Assembly: GCA_038239195.1 (NCBI GenBank)
Contig: JBBSEZ010000471.1
Coordinates: forward strand, 1-7,681
Origin: JBBSEZ01 sp038239195
GTDB taxonomy: Bacteria > Planctomycetota > Planctomycetia > Gemmatales > Gemmataceae
Direction of reading: 5' to 3'
Length of the DNA stretch: 7,681 nt
Positions 1 through 6,900 of this stretch are shown in pieces. The position numbers and the translations under genes are program-made. Within the stretch, counting starts at the first letter, position 1, and each line of letters opens with the position of its first letter. The notes beneath the pieces are model-generated. The model saw only the letters and a list, made by a program, of their open reading frames with translations. It searched no databases and was not told the DNA's origin.

Positions 1-78
1 GCGTCCTCAAGCGCTGTATCTTGATCGCGGCGTGAGCGGCAGCAGGTTCCCCGCCGCACAAGCCGAAATCGCCCCGCC

Positions 79-98
79 CCCAAGGTAACAGCCTTGGG
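79..98. other. Small inverted repeat upstream of the zinc-ribbon gene
   Basis: CCCAAGG (79-85) and CCTTGGG (92-98) form a perfect 7-bp stem with a 6-base loop. It lies 43 bases before the ATG of the forward gene. It has no following T-run in either direction, so it is not a convincing intrinsic terminator. It could be an operator or a 5' leader hairpin, or it could be chance in GC-rich DNA. The rest of bases 1-141 shows no gene or promoter I can support. Confidence 0.25.
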
Positions 99-141
99 AG
101 GTCCGCTAACGCTTTGTCCCAGAATCTGCGAAAGTTCAGCT

Positions 142-639
142 ATGAGTAGCTCGGTCCTCTGCGCCCGCTGCGGCGAACAGGTGCGAGTGCCGGGAAGCGC
201 GGCGGGCAAGCGGGTGCGCTGCCCAAAGTGCGGAGAGCGCTTTGTCGCCCGCTTCGACGGGGCGCGGGCAGGCTCGAGCGAGGCAGGAGCGCCCCGAAAG
301 GCGGCCCGTTCGCGCCGGCCGCGCCATTCCGGCGGGGAGGGGATACGGTTGGTTCATCTGCTCGGGCTGGCCCTGCTGCCGCTGGGCCTGCCGCTAGTGC
401 CACTGTCCCTGTCGCTGTTCGCCAGGCTGCCGCAGATGCCCGGGGTGGGCATCGCCGGGGTGCTGACGGGCTGCCTGGTGGTGGCCTGCGTCTCGCTGGC
501 CTTTGTGACGGAGATCTCGCTGGGCGGAGGGACGATCGAGGTCTCGCCGCGGGCGCGGGCGGTGGCGTCGCTGGGGCTGACCGCCTTCACCTATGTCGGC
601 ATGGTGTCTCTCGCCCTGCACGTGGGCGGGTTTTGGTAA
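142..639 (+). CDS. Zinc-ribbon membrane protein (MJ0042-type N-terminus)
   Basis: This encodes a 165-residue protein of unknown specific function. The N-terminus carries a four-cysteine zinc ribbon, C7-x2-C10-x16-C27-x2-C30, with the VRCPKCG core typical of the MJ0042/zinc-ribbon family that planctomycetes attach to many proteins. A basic, low-complexity linker (about residues 36-67, rich in R, A and G) follows, then three hydrophobic stretches at roughly 68-94, 102-123 and 141-161 that read as membrane helices. The likely topology is a cytoplasmic zinc ribbon tethered to the inner membrane; this is inferred. I chose the ATG at 142 over an in-frame TTG at 94 because it places the zinc ribbon six residues from the start, as is usual, and because the TTG lies inside the small inverted repeat. 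The Shine-Dalgarno signal is weak. It is convergent with the minus-strand genes. The family call is firm; the role is not known. Confidence 0.85.
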   Translation: MSSSVLCARCGEQVRVPGSAAGKRVRCPKCGERFVARFDGARAGSSEAGAPRKAARSRRPRHSGGEGIRLVHLLGLALLPLGLPLVPLSLSLFARLPQMPGVGIAGVLTGCLVVACVSLAFVTEISLGGGTIEVSPRARAVASLGLTAFTYVGMVSLALHVGGFW

Positions 640-691
640 GAGATTGGGAACAGATCGAGGCGAGCGGCGCGGCGCACGCCGGGCAAGAAGA

Positions 692-997
692 TCAGCGGAC
701 GAAGCGATAGGAGTAGGTGCCCAGGTCGCGGGACCGATACGCCGACTCCACGAGCGGAGTGTTCTTGTCCTCGACGCGAGCCCGTTTGTTGTTGCCGTCC
801 AGGCTCTCGGCCCAGATTCGCATGGTGCGAGCACGGATCTTCCACGCGCCGTCGGCGAGGTTCGCGGCCTCTCCCCTCGCAAAGGTCCCATCCAGGGAAG
901 CGTTTTCCAACTCCAGGTTGGCTGCTGTCGTCGCGAACCTCCTCGATCGGCTGACGGGCATCCGGGCGACCCGGACAATCTTAAGCCCACCCGTCAA
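692..997 (-). CDS. Hypothetical small protein, possibly a gene remnant
   Basis: This is a frame of 101 residues from a TTG start, or 89 residues from an ATG whose first base is at 961. I do not recognise a family. Codon usage supports coding: over the last 64 codons about 54 end in G or C, and the reading frame holds well-spread charged and aromatic residues (for example AWKIRARTMRIWAESLDG). There is no signal peptide, membrane segment or cysteine motif. The frame stays open upstream of the TTG to a TGA at 1028-1030, and that stretch (ESNTLVLTGGLKIVRV) also looks protein-like although it lacks an ATG or GTG. Neither candidate start has a good ribosome binding site. It begins 53 bases after the stop of sdaA on the same strand, so it could be the last gene of that transcript. 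It converges on the zinc-ribbon gene with 52 bases between stops. It may be a real small gene, or the 3' end of a decayed gene that lost its start. Confidence 0.5.
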   Translation of the reverse strand: MTGGLKIVRVARMPVSRSRRFATTAANLELENASLDGTFARGEAANLADGAWKIRARTMRIWAESLDGNNKRARVEDKNTPLVESAYRSRDLGTYSYRFVR

Positions 998-1050
998 GAC
1001 CAGGGTGTTCGACTCGATCGCACCTTGTCAAACCAAGGACGAAGGACCAA

Positions 1051-2469
1051 TCAGCACTCGCTCAGGTTGACCGACACCTGGAGCGCCAGCCCGCCTTCGG
1101 ACGTCTCCTTGTACTTGGTGTTCATGTCCAGCGCCGTCTCCCACATCGAGCGGATGACGGCGTCGAGCGACACCTTGGCGTTGGCGGGGTCGCTCTCCAG
1201 GGCGATGTTGCAGGCGGTGATGGCCTTGATCGCGCCCATCGTGTTGCGCTCGATGCAGGGGACCTGCACCAGCCCGCCGACGGGGTCGCAGGTCAGGCCG
1301 AGGTGGTGCTCCATCGCGATCTCCGCGGCCATCATCACCTGCTCGGCCGTCCCGCCCAGGCACTGCGTCAGCCCGGCCGCGGCCATCGCGCTGGAGACGC
1401 CGATCTCGGCCTGACACCCGCCCATCGCCGCCGAGAGCGTCGCCCCCTTCTTGAACAGGCTGCCGATCTCGCCCGCCGTCAGCAGAAAGTCCTCGACGCA
1501 CGCGCTGTCCTGCCGGCAGAAGCAATCGTGGTACATCAGGACGGCCGGGACCACGCCCGCCGCTCCATTCGTCGGGGCAGTGACGACGCGCCCGAACGCG
1601 GCGTTCTCCTCGTTGACCGCCAGGGCGAAGCAAGTGACCCACCTGAGCGTCGCCTGAAAGCCGCCCCCGCTGCGCCGGATCGCCTCGAGCCACTCCTCCT
1701 CCGAGGCGAACGTCTGGTCGCCCAACAGCCCGCGGTTGATCCGCGCCGCCCGCCTTACGACGCCCAGAGCGCCGGGAAGCGTGCCCTCGGTGTGGCAGCC
1801 GCGGAAGACGCACGCGCGCATCGTCTCCCACAGACGTCGCAAATTGGCGCGCACCTCGTCGTCGCTGCGCCAGGCAGCCTCGTTGCGGCGCACGACCTCG
1901 GGGACGGTCAGGCCGTTTGTGCGGCAATGGCGCAGCAGGTCGGCTGCGGTGTCGATGGGCAGGGGGAGGCGCCCCGAGCGCCGCTGGTCGGGTGGCTCAC
2001 CCTCCTGGACGACGAACCCACCCCCGATGGAGTAGTAGGTCTCCGCGTGGGGCTCGCCGCCTTCGAGGAACGCGGTGAAGGTCAGGCCGTTGGGGTGGAA
2101 CGGCAACGTGGTCTGGGGGTTGAAGACGAGATCGGTCGCCGGGTGGAAGGGGATGGCCTCTGTGCCAGCGAGGGAGATGCGCTCCGCGGCGCGAATGGCC
2201 GCCACCTTGGGGTGGAGTTGGGCCACGTCGCAGGCGATGGGGTCTTCGCCCGACAGGCCCATCAGAACGGCGAGGTCGGTGCCGTGTCCGTGGCCGGTCT
2301 TGGCGAGGGAGCCGAACAGGTCGATTCGCACGCGGAGGATTCGACCGAAGAGGCCGAGCTCGCGGCAGCGCGCCAGGAAGCGCTGCGCCGCCCGCCAGGG
2401 CCCGAGGGTGTGCGAACTGGAGGGCCCGACGCCGATCTTGAAGATGTCGAAGGTGCTGATCGCCTCCAC
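1051..2469 (-). CDS. sdaA: L-serine ammonia-lyase, iron-sulfur dependent (L-serine deaminase)
   Basis: The enzyme converts L-serine to pyruvate and ammonia in the cytoplasm using a [4Fe-4S] cluster. The protein has 472 residues, close to the ~455 of the single-chain E. coli-type enzymes. The N-terminal beta domain opens with STFDIFKIGVGPSSSHT (5-21), the family signature. The C-terminal alpha domain includes TAPTNGAAG (297-305), MGGCQAEIG (349-357), MEHHLGLTCDPV (386-397) and VQVPCIERN (401-409). Cluster-ligand candidates are C352, C394 and C405; their spacing (42 and 11) equals that of C343, C385 and C396 in the Legionella enzyme. The last residue, C472, fits the C-terminal 'tail' cysteine that caps the cluster in that enzyme. 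The start is GTG: it has an AAGGGG site six bases upstream and puts the conserved N-terminus in register. The same frame is open far upstream through the glycosyltransferase region, but that extension is an out-of-frame shadow of the neighbour. The glycosyltransferase lies 68 bases upstream on the same strand. Confidence 0.97.
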   Translation of the reverse strand: MEAISTFDIFKIGVGPSSSHTLGPWRAAQRFLARCRELGLFGRILRVRIDLFGSLAKTGHGHGTDLAVLMGLSGEDPIACDVAQLHPKVAAIRAAERISLAGTEAIPFHPATDLVFNPQTTLPFHPNGLTFTAFLEGGEPHAETYYSIGGGFVVQEGEPPDQRRSGRLPLPIDTAADLLRHCRTNGLTVPEVVRRNEAAWRSDDEVRANLRRLWETMRACVFRGCHTEGTLPGALGVVRRAARINRGLLGDQTFASEEEWLEAIRRSGGGFQATLRWVTCFALAVNEENAAFGRVVTAPTNGAAGVVPAVLMYHDCFCRQDSACVEDFLLTAGEIGSLFKKGATLSAAMGGCQAEIGVSSAMAAAGLTQCLGGTAEQVMMAAEIAMEHHLGLTCDPVGGLVQVPCIERNTMGAIKAITACNIALESDPANAKVSLDAVIRSMWETALDMNTKYKETSEGGLALQVSVNLSEC

Positions 2470-2483
2470 GGAAGGCCCCTTCC
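2470..2483 (-). promoter_or_regulatory. sdaA ribosome binding site inside a short hairpin
   Basis: Read on the minus strand, GGAAGGGGCCTTCC directly precedes the GTG start. AAGGGG is the Shine-Dalgarno element, six bases from the GTG. The same 14 bases are self-complementary (GGAAGG with CCTTCC), so the site could fold into a small stem that covers the ribosome binding site. It fixes the start choice; a regulatory role is only inferred. Confidence 0.5.
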
Positions 2484-2537
2484 CAAAGGATGAAGGAGGA
2501 ATCGAGATCGTCGTGGTAGCAACTTCCGGAGGGGGGC

Positions 2538-3842
2538 TCAGCGCGGGGCGGAAAGCAGGCGCTCGATGGCGGCGCAGGCCGTCGCCGTGCCGTCCTCGGC
2601 GCGCACCCCCCTGCCAACCTCGGCGGCGCGGGCGGCGTAGCGAGGGCGCTCGAGCAGGGCCCGCAGGGCCTCGGCGGCGCGCGCGGCGGTGTAGCGGGCC
2701 CGGGTCAGCACGCGGGCCACGCCCAGGCGCCTGGCGCGCTCGGCGTTGTCGGGCTGGTCGTGAGCGAAGGGCACCACCAGCATGGGCACTCCGGCGCGCA
2801 GGGCCTGGCCGGTGGTGCCGACGCCACCCTGGTGGACCACGGCCGCGGCGCGCGGGAACAGCGCCGAAAAGGGAGCGTAGTCGAACGCTGCCACGCCTTC
2901 GGGCAAGGAGGACGGCAGGACGATGCCCGGAACGCGGCCGACGAGCAGCACCGCCCGGCGGCCGAGCAACCGGGCCGCTGCTGCGCTTTCCTGGTAGAAG
3001 GGGCCAGGGTCGAGTACGCCGGAGGTGCCCAGAGTGAACGCGATGGGTGGGGGACCGGAATCGAGGAACCGGGTGAGGCCGTCGGACAGCCCCGGCTCGC
3101 CGTCCCGGTCGAAGAAGGGGAAGCCGGTCACGCACGTTTGCGGCGGCCAGTCGGGCTGAGGAGGGGCCAGCACGGGCGAGAACAGGGCGAGCACCAGGCC
3201 GGGGGCGTGCTGGCCGGCGAAGATCGGGTCGGCCGAGGGTGGAAGGCCCAGCTCGGCGCGGAACTGGTGATAGGGGCGCGACCAGGAGCGGATCGACCAG
3301 CGCATCAGGGCCATGAGCGGGCGGAAGAACAGGGGCCCGAGCGGGCGCAGGGCGGTCAGCCAGGGCGCGGGCGGCAGCGCGGGGGGATCGTAGGCCGAAA
3401 ACAAGCTGAGCGGAGACAGCACCGTCGATGCCCAGGCGACGCGCTGCGTCGCCGCGGCCAGGGGAGCGGAGAAGGCGAGCGGGTGGGACACGACGAGGTT
3501 GGCGTCGCGCACGGCCGGGACGAGGTCTTCGTAGGTGTCGCGCAGGGCGGGCATGAACAGGTCGCGGATCACGAACTCGGGGCCCCGGCGCAGGTCCATG
3601 ATGCGGCGGACGAGGTCGGGCTCGGGCCGAAGGTCGGGCCGGACGGCGTGAAAGCGCAGGCCAAGCCCCTCGATCTTGGCGCGGTAGGTGGCGCTGGTGG
3701 CCAGCGTCACCCGATGGCCGCGCGCCTCGAGCGCGAGGGCAAGGGCCACGTAGGGGTGGAGGTCGCCGAACGAGCCGAAGGTGACGAGCAGGACGCGAGG
3801 GCTCGCGACGGAGTGAGGACGTTCCGGATCGGTCACGTGCAT
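2538..3842 (-). CDS. Family 1 glycosyltransferase (GT-B fold, RhlB/MGT-like)
   Basis: This is predicted to transfer a sugar from a nucleotide-sugar donor to a lipid or small-molecule acceptor; neither donor nor acceptor can be read from the sequence. The protein has 434 residues, normal for the family. The N-terminal Rossmann domain starts with VLLVTFGSFGDLHPYVALAL (17-36) followed by RGHRVTLAT (41-49), the acceptor-side signature of bacterial GT1 enzymes. The C-terminal donor domain has FTLGTSGV (269-276), DYAPFSALFPRAAAVVHQGG (321-340) and the donor-binding block VGTTGQALRAGVPMLVVPFA (341-360) ending in HDQPDNAERA (361-370). There is no signal peptide; hydrophobic patches near 163-181 may touch the membrane. 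The ATG at 3842 is preceded by AAGGGA seven bases upstream. It lies 68 bases upstream of sdaA on the same strand and 91 bases downstream of the large VIT/vWA gene. RhlB-type rhamnosyltransferase, sterol/lipid glucosyltransferase and macrolide-type transferase are all possible. Confidence 0.93.
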   Translation of the reverse strand: MHVTDPERPHSVASPRVLLVTFGSFGDLHPYVALALALEARGHRVTLATSATYRAKIEGLGLRFHAVRPDLRPEPDLVRRIMDLRRGPEFVIRDLFMPALRDTYEDLVPAVRDANLVVSHPLAFSAPLAAATQRVAWASTVLSPLSLFSAYDPPALPPAPWLTALRPLGPLFFRPLMALMRWSIRSWSRPYHQFRAELGLPPSADPIFAGQHAPGLVLALFSPVLAPPQPDWPPQTCVTGFPFFDRDGEPGLSDGLTRFLDSGPPPIAFTLGTSGVLDPGPFYQESAAAARLLGRRAVLLVGRVPGIVLPSSLPEGVAAFDYAPFSALFPRAAAVVHQGGVGTTGQALRAGVPMLVVPFAHDQPDNAERARRLGVARVLTRARYTAARAAEALRALLERPRYAARAAEVGRGVRAEDGTATACAAIERLLSAPR

Positions 3843-3846
3843 GTTT

Positions 3847-3855
3847 CCGTCCCTT
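3847..3855 (-). promoter_or_regulatory. Ribosome binding site of the glycosyltransferase gene
   Basis: On the minus strand AAGGGACGG precedes the ATG at 3842, with the AAGGGA core ending seven bases before it. It supports that ATG over the in-frame GTG two codons later. No -35/-10 promoter could be recognised in the 91-base gap, so the gene may rely on read-through or on a promoter that is not sigma-70-like. Confidence 0.5.
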
Positions 3856-3893
3856 GCGCCCGCTCGAGCCGAGATCGACGCGCGATCCTGACC

Positions 3894-3925
3894 ATTTAGC
3901 CGCCGAGCAAGCTCGGCGGCTAAAT
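3894..3925. repeat. Perfect 15-bp palindrome (terminator-like or REP-like hairpin)
   Basis: ATTTAGCCGCCGAGC (3894-3908) is followed by AA and then its exact reverse complement GCTCGGCGGCTAAAT (3911-3925). It starts nine bases beyond the stop codon of the large minus-strand gene and 52 bases before the glycosyltransferase start. The GC-rich centre with A/T ends resembles a transcription terminator, but no T-run follows in either direction beyond the stem itself. Its position just after a stop codon and its perfect symmetry also fit a dispersed palindromic (REP-like) element. The hairpin is seen directly; the role is inferred. Confidence 0.75.
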
Positions 3926-3933
3926 CGTTGGCC

Positions 3934-6900
3934 TCACCCTTCCAGGGCGGCGCGGGCCTGCTCCTTGACGCCGCGGAAGCGCGGCTGCCAGTCGCCCTCC
4001 GCGAGCCGGCGATACACCTCCCTCGCCTCGGCGGCCTTGCCCACCTGGCGCAGGTTCCGCGCCCGCTCCCAGAGCAGATCGGCGTTGGTCGGCTCCGCCT
4101 CGAACGCCGTCCGGTAGGCGCGGTCCGCCAGCGGCAGGTCGCCCTGGCGCTTCAGTTCCTCGGCCAATCCCGCCCACGGCGCGGGCTCGTTCGGCTTGAG
4201 CGCCGCGGGCGTCGTCAGGTAGTCCCACGCCAGCTCGCGCTCGCCCAGCGTCGTCAGGATGGCGCCGGCCAACTGGCACGGCTTCTCGGCGGCGTGCGGG
4301 TCGAGCATGCGCCAGCGGTCGGCGGCGCGCACCACCTTGTCGCGGAACCCGGCCGGCGCCGGCAACTTGAGCGTGACAAGGGCGTCGGCGAGTCTCGCGT
4401 ACTGGTCGAGCAGCGCCTGATAGTCGGTTCGCACACTTTGCAGGTCGAGAACCTCCGGCAAGCTCTGCTGTTCCAGCTCCAGCGCCTTCTCCAGACATTC
4501 GAGGCGCCGCGCCGGCTGCCCACGCCTCTCCGCCAGTTGGGCCCCCAGCCGCCACAGCGCGGCGCGCTTCGCCGTCGCCGGCTCGGCCAGCAACTTCTGG
4601 AGATCGCGGTCGGCCTCGGCGAACTGGGCCGTGCCCGTCAGGAACTGGAGGCCGGCGAGGCGTAGCGGCAGGCGCTCCTTGCCCTCCGGCAGGTCGGCGA
4701 GGGCCTGCGCGTGCAGCTGTTGCGCCAGCGCCTGATCGCCGACCTCCCAACTCTGGTACGCCAGCGTCAGCACTGCGCCGCGCTTCTTCTGCTTGACCAG
4801 GCCCGTCGCCGTCCGGCGCATGAGGGCGGACCAGCCGACCTCGTCGCGCCCGGCGCCGCGCAGGGCCTCGACGAAGTCGGCGTCGATGCGGAGCAGCCCG
4901 CCCTCTTTCAGCGCCTCGGCATGCAGGGCGCGGAACAGCTTGCGGGCCGCGCTGCCCTCGCCCGCCTTGAAGAGGCAGCGCGCCTGTTCGTAGCGGGCCG
5001 CCGTGCCCAGGCCGGGGTCGCCCTCGAAGAGCTTCCACGCCTCGGCGAGGGCCTTGTAGGCGGGACGGACGTCGGCCTTGTGCCGTTCCGCCTCGCCCAC
5101 GCGAGCCTGCACCAGACCGAGGATGCCCCAACTCAGCGGGTCTTCCTTGTGCCGCCGGACGAACGCGAGGGCTCGCTCGCGCTCGGCGGGCCGCGTGGCG
5201 GGGTTGATGGCGAGCGCCCGTCCCTCGGCGCCCCAGCGCTGGGCGAGAGCGTGGGCGGTGGCGAGGCGCTTGAGGAAGCCCTCGGGCCAGGCGTTGCTGC
5301 CCGCCGCCCACTGCGCTGCGTGCTTGCGCAGCACCGGGCTGGTGTGGAGCGCCAGGTAGTGCGCGAGCGCCTCCTCGGGGTGCTCGCCCAGCACGTCGCC
5401 GTTGTCGCCGTCGAGGTTCACCCCTCCCGTGGCCATCAGGACGTAGTAGCCGATCTCCTTCTGCTCGCGACTGTGCAGCGCTTGCTTGAACGTCGCCAGC
5501 GCCTGCGCCCCGTTGCCCGCCGCCACGTCGGCCGCCAGCAGCGCCCGCGCGTCGTCGAAGCGGAGGCGGTCGTTGGGCACCTTCTCGATCTTCAACGTCT
5601 TGACGAGGTGCGCGCGCGTGCGGAACGGCAGGGTGAGCACGACGAGGCCGCGCAGGTCCGGCTTGAGAGAGGGCGCCTCGCCGACTTTCAAGACGCACTT
5701 GACCGAGGCCAACTCCTTCCCATCGGCGCCGAAGCGCTTGACCTCGCCCTCGGCGGAATACGTCTCGCGGAGGAGCACCTTACGCGCTGGCATTTCGACG
5801 ACCTGGCGCTCGGCGAGCCTGCCATCGGCGAAGACGAACTGGAGCTGGTGATACCTGACCGGCTTGCCGTCGGCGCCCTTCTCCTTGCCGGCGCCGTGCG
5901 AGACCAGCGCAACGGTGTCGGGAGCGACGAGGCGCAGGTCGGCGCCTCGGGCGAGGTCGTCGGGCGCGGGCAGCGCCTGCGGGACGAGGGAGGTGAAGGC
6001 GAGCCGGTGGAAGCGGCTGACGGCGCGGCGGGAGGCGAGGCCGAGGTCGGGATAGGCATGCCAGAGCGTCGTGCCGTCGCAGACCACGCGCTCGCGCAGG
6101 CCGCGAGGCAGGGTGCGCGAATAGGCATAGCGGCCTGTCGCGTCGAAGGCAATGGTAATGGCGGGCTGGTCGTCGCCGGCGGGGATGGTGAGAGAGCGCC
6201 AACCAGCGGGGCGCGCCTTGGCGAAGTGGGCGCGGGCGCCGGCGTCGATGCTGCCGGGCTTGCTGGCAGGCGTGGGCCGGGCCTCGGCCTCCAGGACGGC
6301 GCGAGCGTCGGCGAAGGTCGTGTTCAGGCCGGGGGCGAAGCGCATCAGGTCGGTGAAGAGGCGATGGTCGTTGCTGAAGCCGGGGCGACCGTGCAGCAGA
6401 GGGGGGCGGGCGGCCTCGGCCTGGAAATCGAATGCTTCGATGGTGCTGCGCTTGAAAAAGGCGCGCGGGGCGGGGGCCATCTTTTGCGAGAGGTGATCGA
6501 GGCCAGCCGACGCGAGGTTCCTTCCATCGGGGCTGAACGCCAGCGCGACCCGATCGTCCAACCCCAGGTCCGTGTTGGTCAGGTCTCTGTCCCGGCCAGC
6601 GACGCCCCCCCCGGTTTGGGCTAGCCGGCCTGCAACGCTCACTTCTTCGATCCGGTCCACGAAATAATTCAACTCCAGAGGATCCGGCGGGGCTGCCTTC
6701 TCCGGGGGGAGCATGGGGGAGGCCCGAAGGCGGACAAGCTGCCGTGTAGCGGCCTCCAGGCGCGGAACGGCCTGTTCCCCGCCGTCGCGAAAGAGCGCCT
6801 CCGGGAGGACGTCCGAGGGCTTCCGCCCCAATCCCAATCGGCTCGATGGCTCGTTCCCCCAATCGGTGCCGAGGGGCGCACTTTCGCTCAGACGGCGCGC

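Noticed and set aside
593..1414. A 273-residue plus-strand frame after the zinc-ribbon gene
   Set aside because: It overlaps the end of the zinc-ribbon gene and runs antisense to the small frame and to sdaA; no domain or credible start.
1303..2493. A 396-residue open frame on the plus strand
   Set aside because: It lies entirely opposite sdaA, which has clear family motifs on the minus strand; the antisense product shows no motif.
2470..3135. N-terminal extension of the sdaA frame giving a 694-residue protein
   Set aside because: The extra residues are Arg/Pro/Gly-rich and overlap the glycosyltransferase in another frame; the real SdaA N-terminus begins at the GTG at 2469 with its own ribosome binding site.
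2760..3899. A 379-residue open frame on the plus strand
   Set aside because: It is antisense to the glycosyltransferase, with Gly/Arg/Gln-rich low-complexity sequence and no domain.
3920..5698. A 592-residue minus-strand frame overlapping the large gene
   Set aside because: Its composition is Arg/Gly/Ala/Pro-rich without domains, while the overlapping frame encodes recognisable TPR sequence.
4711..6624. A 637-residue open frame on the plus strand
   Set aside because: It is antisense to the VIT/vWA-TPR gene, has low-complexity composition rich in R, G, A, E and L, and no recognisable domain. Long antisense frames are expected in DNA with very high third-position GC.
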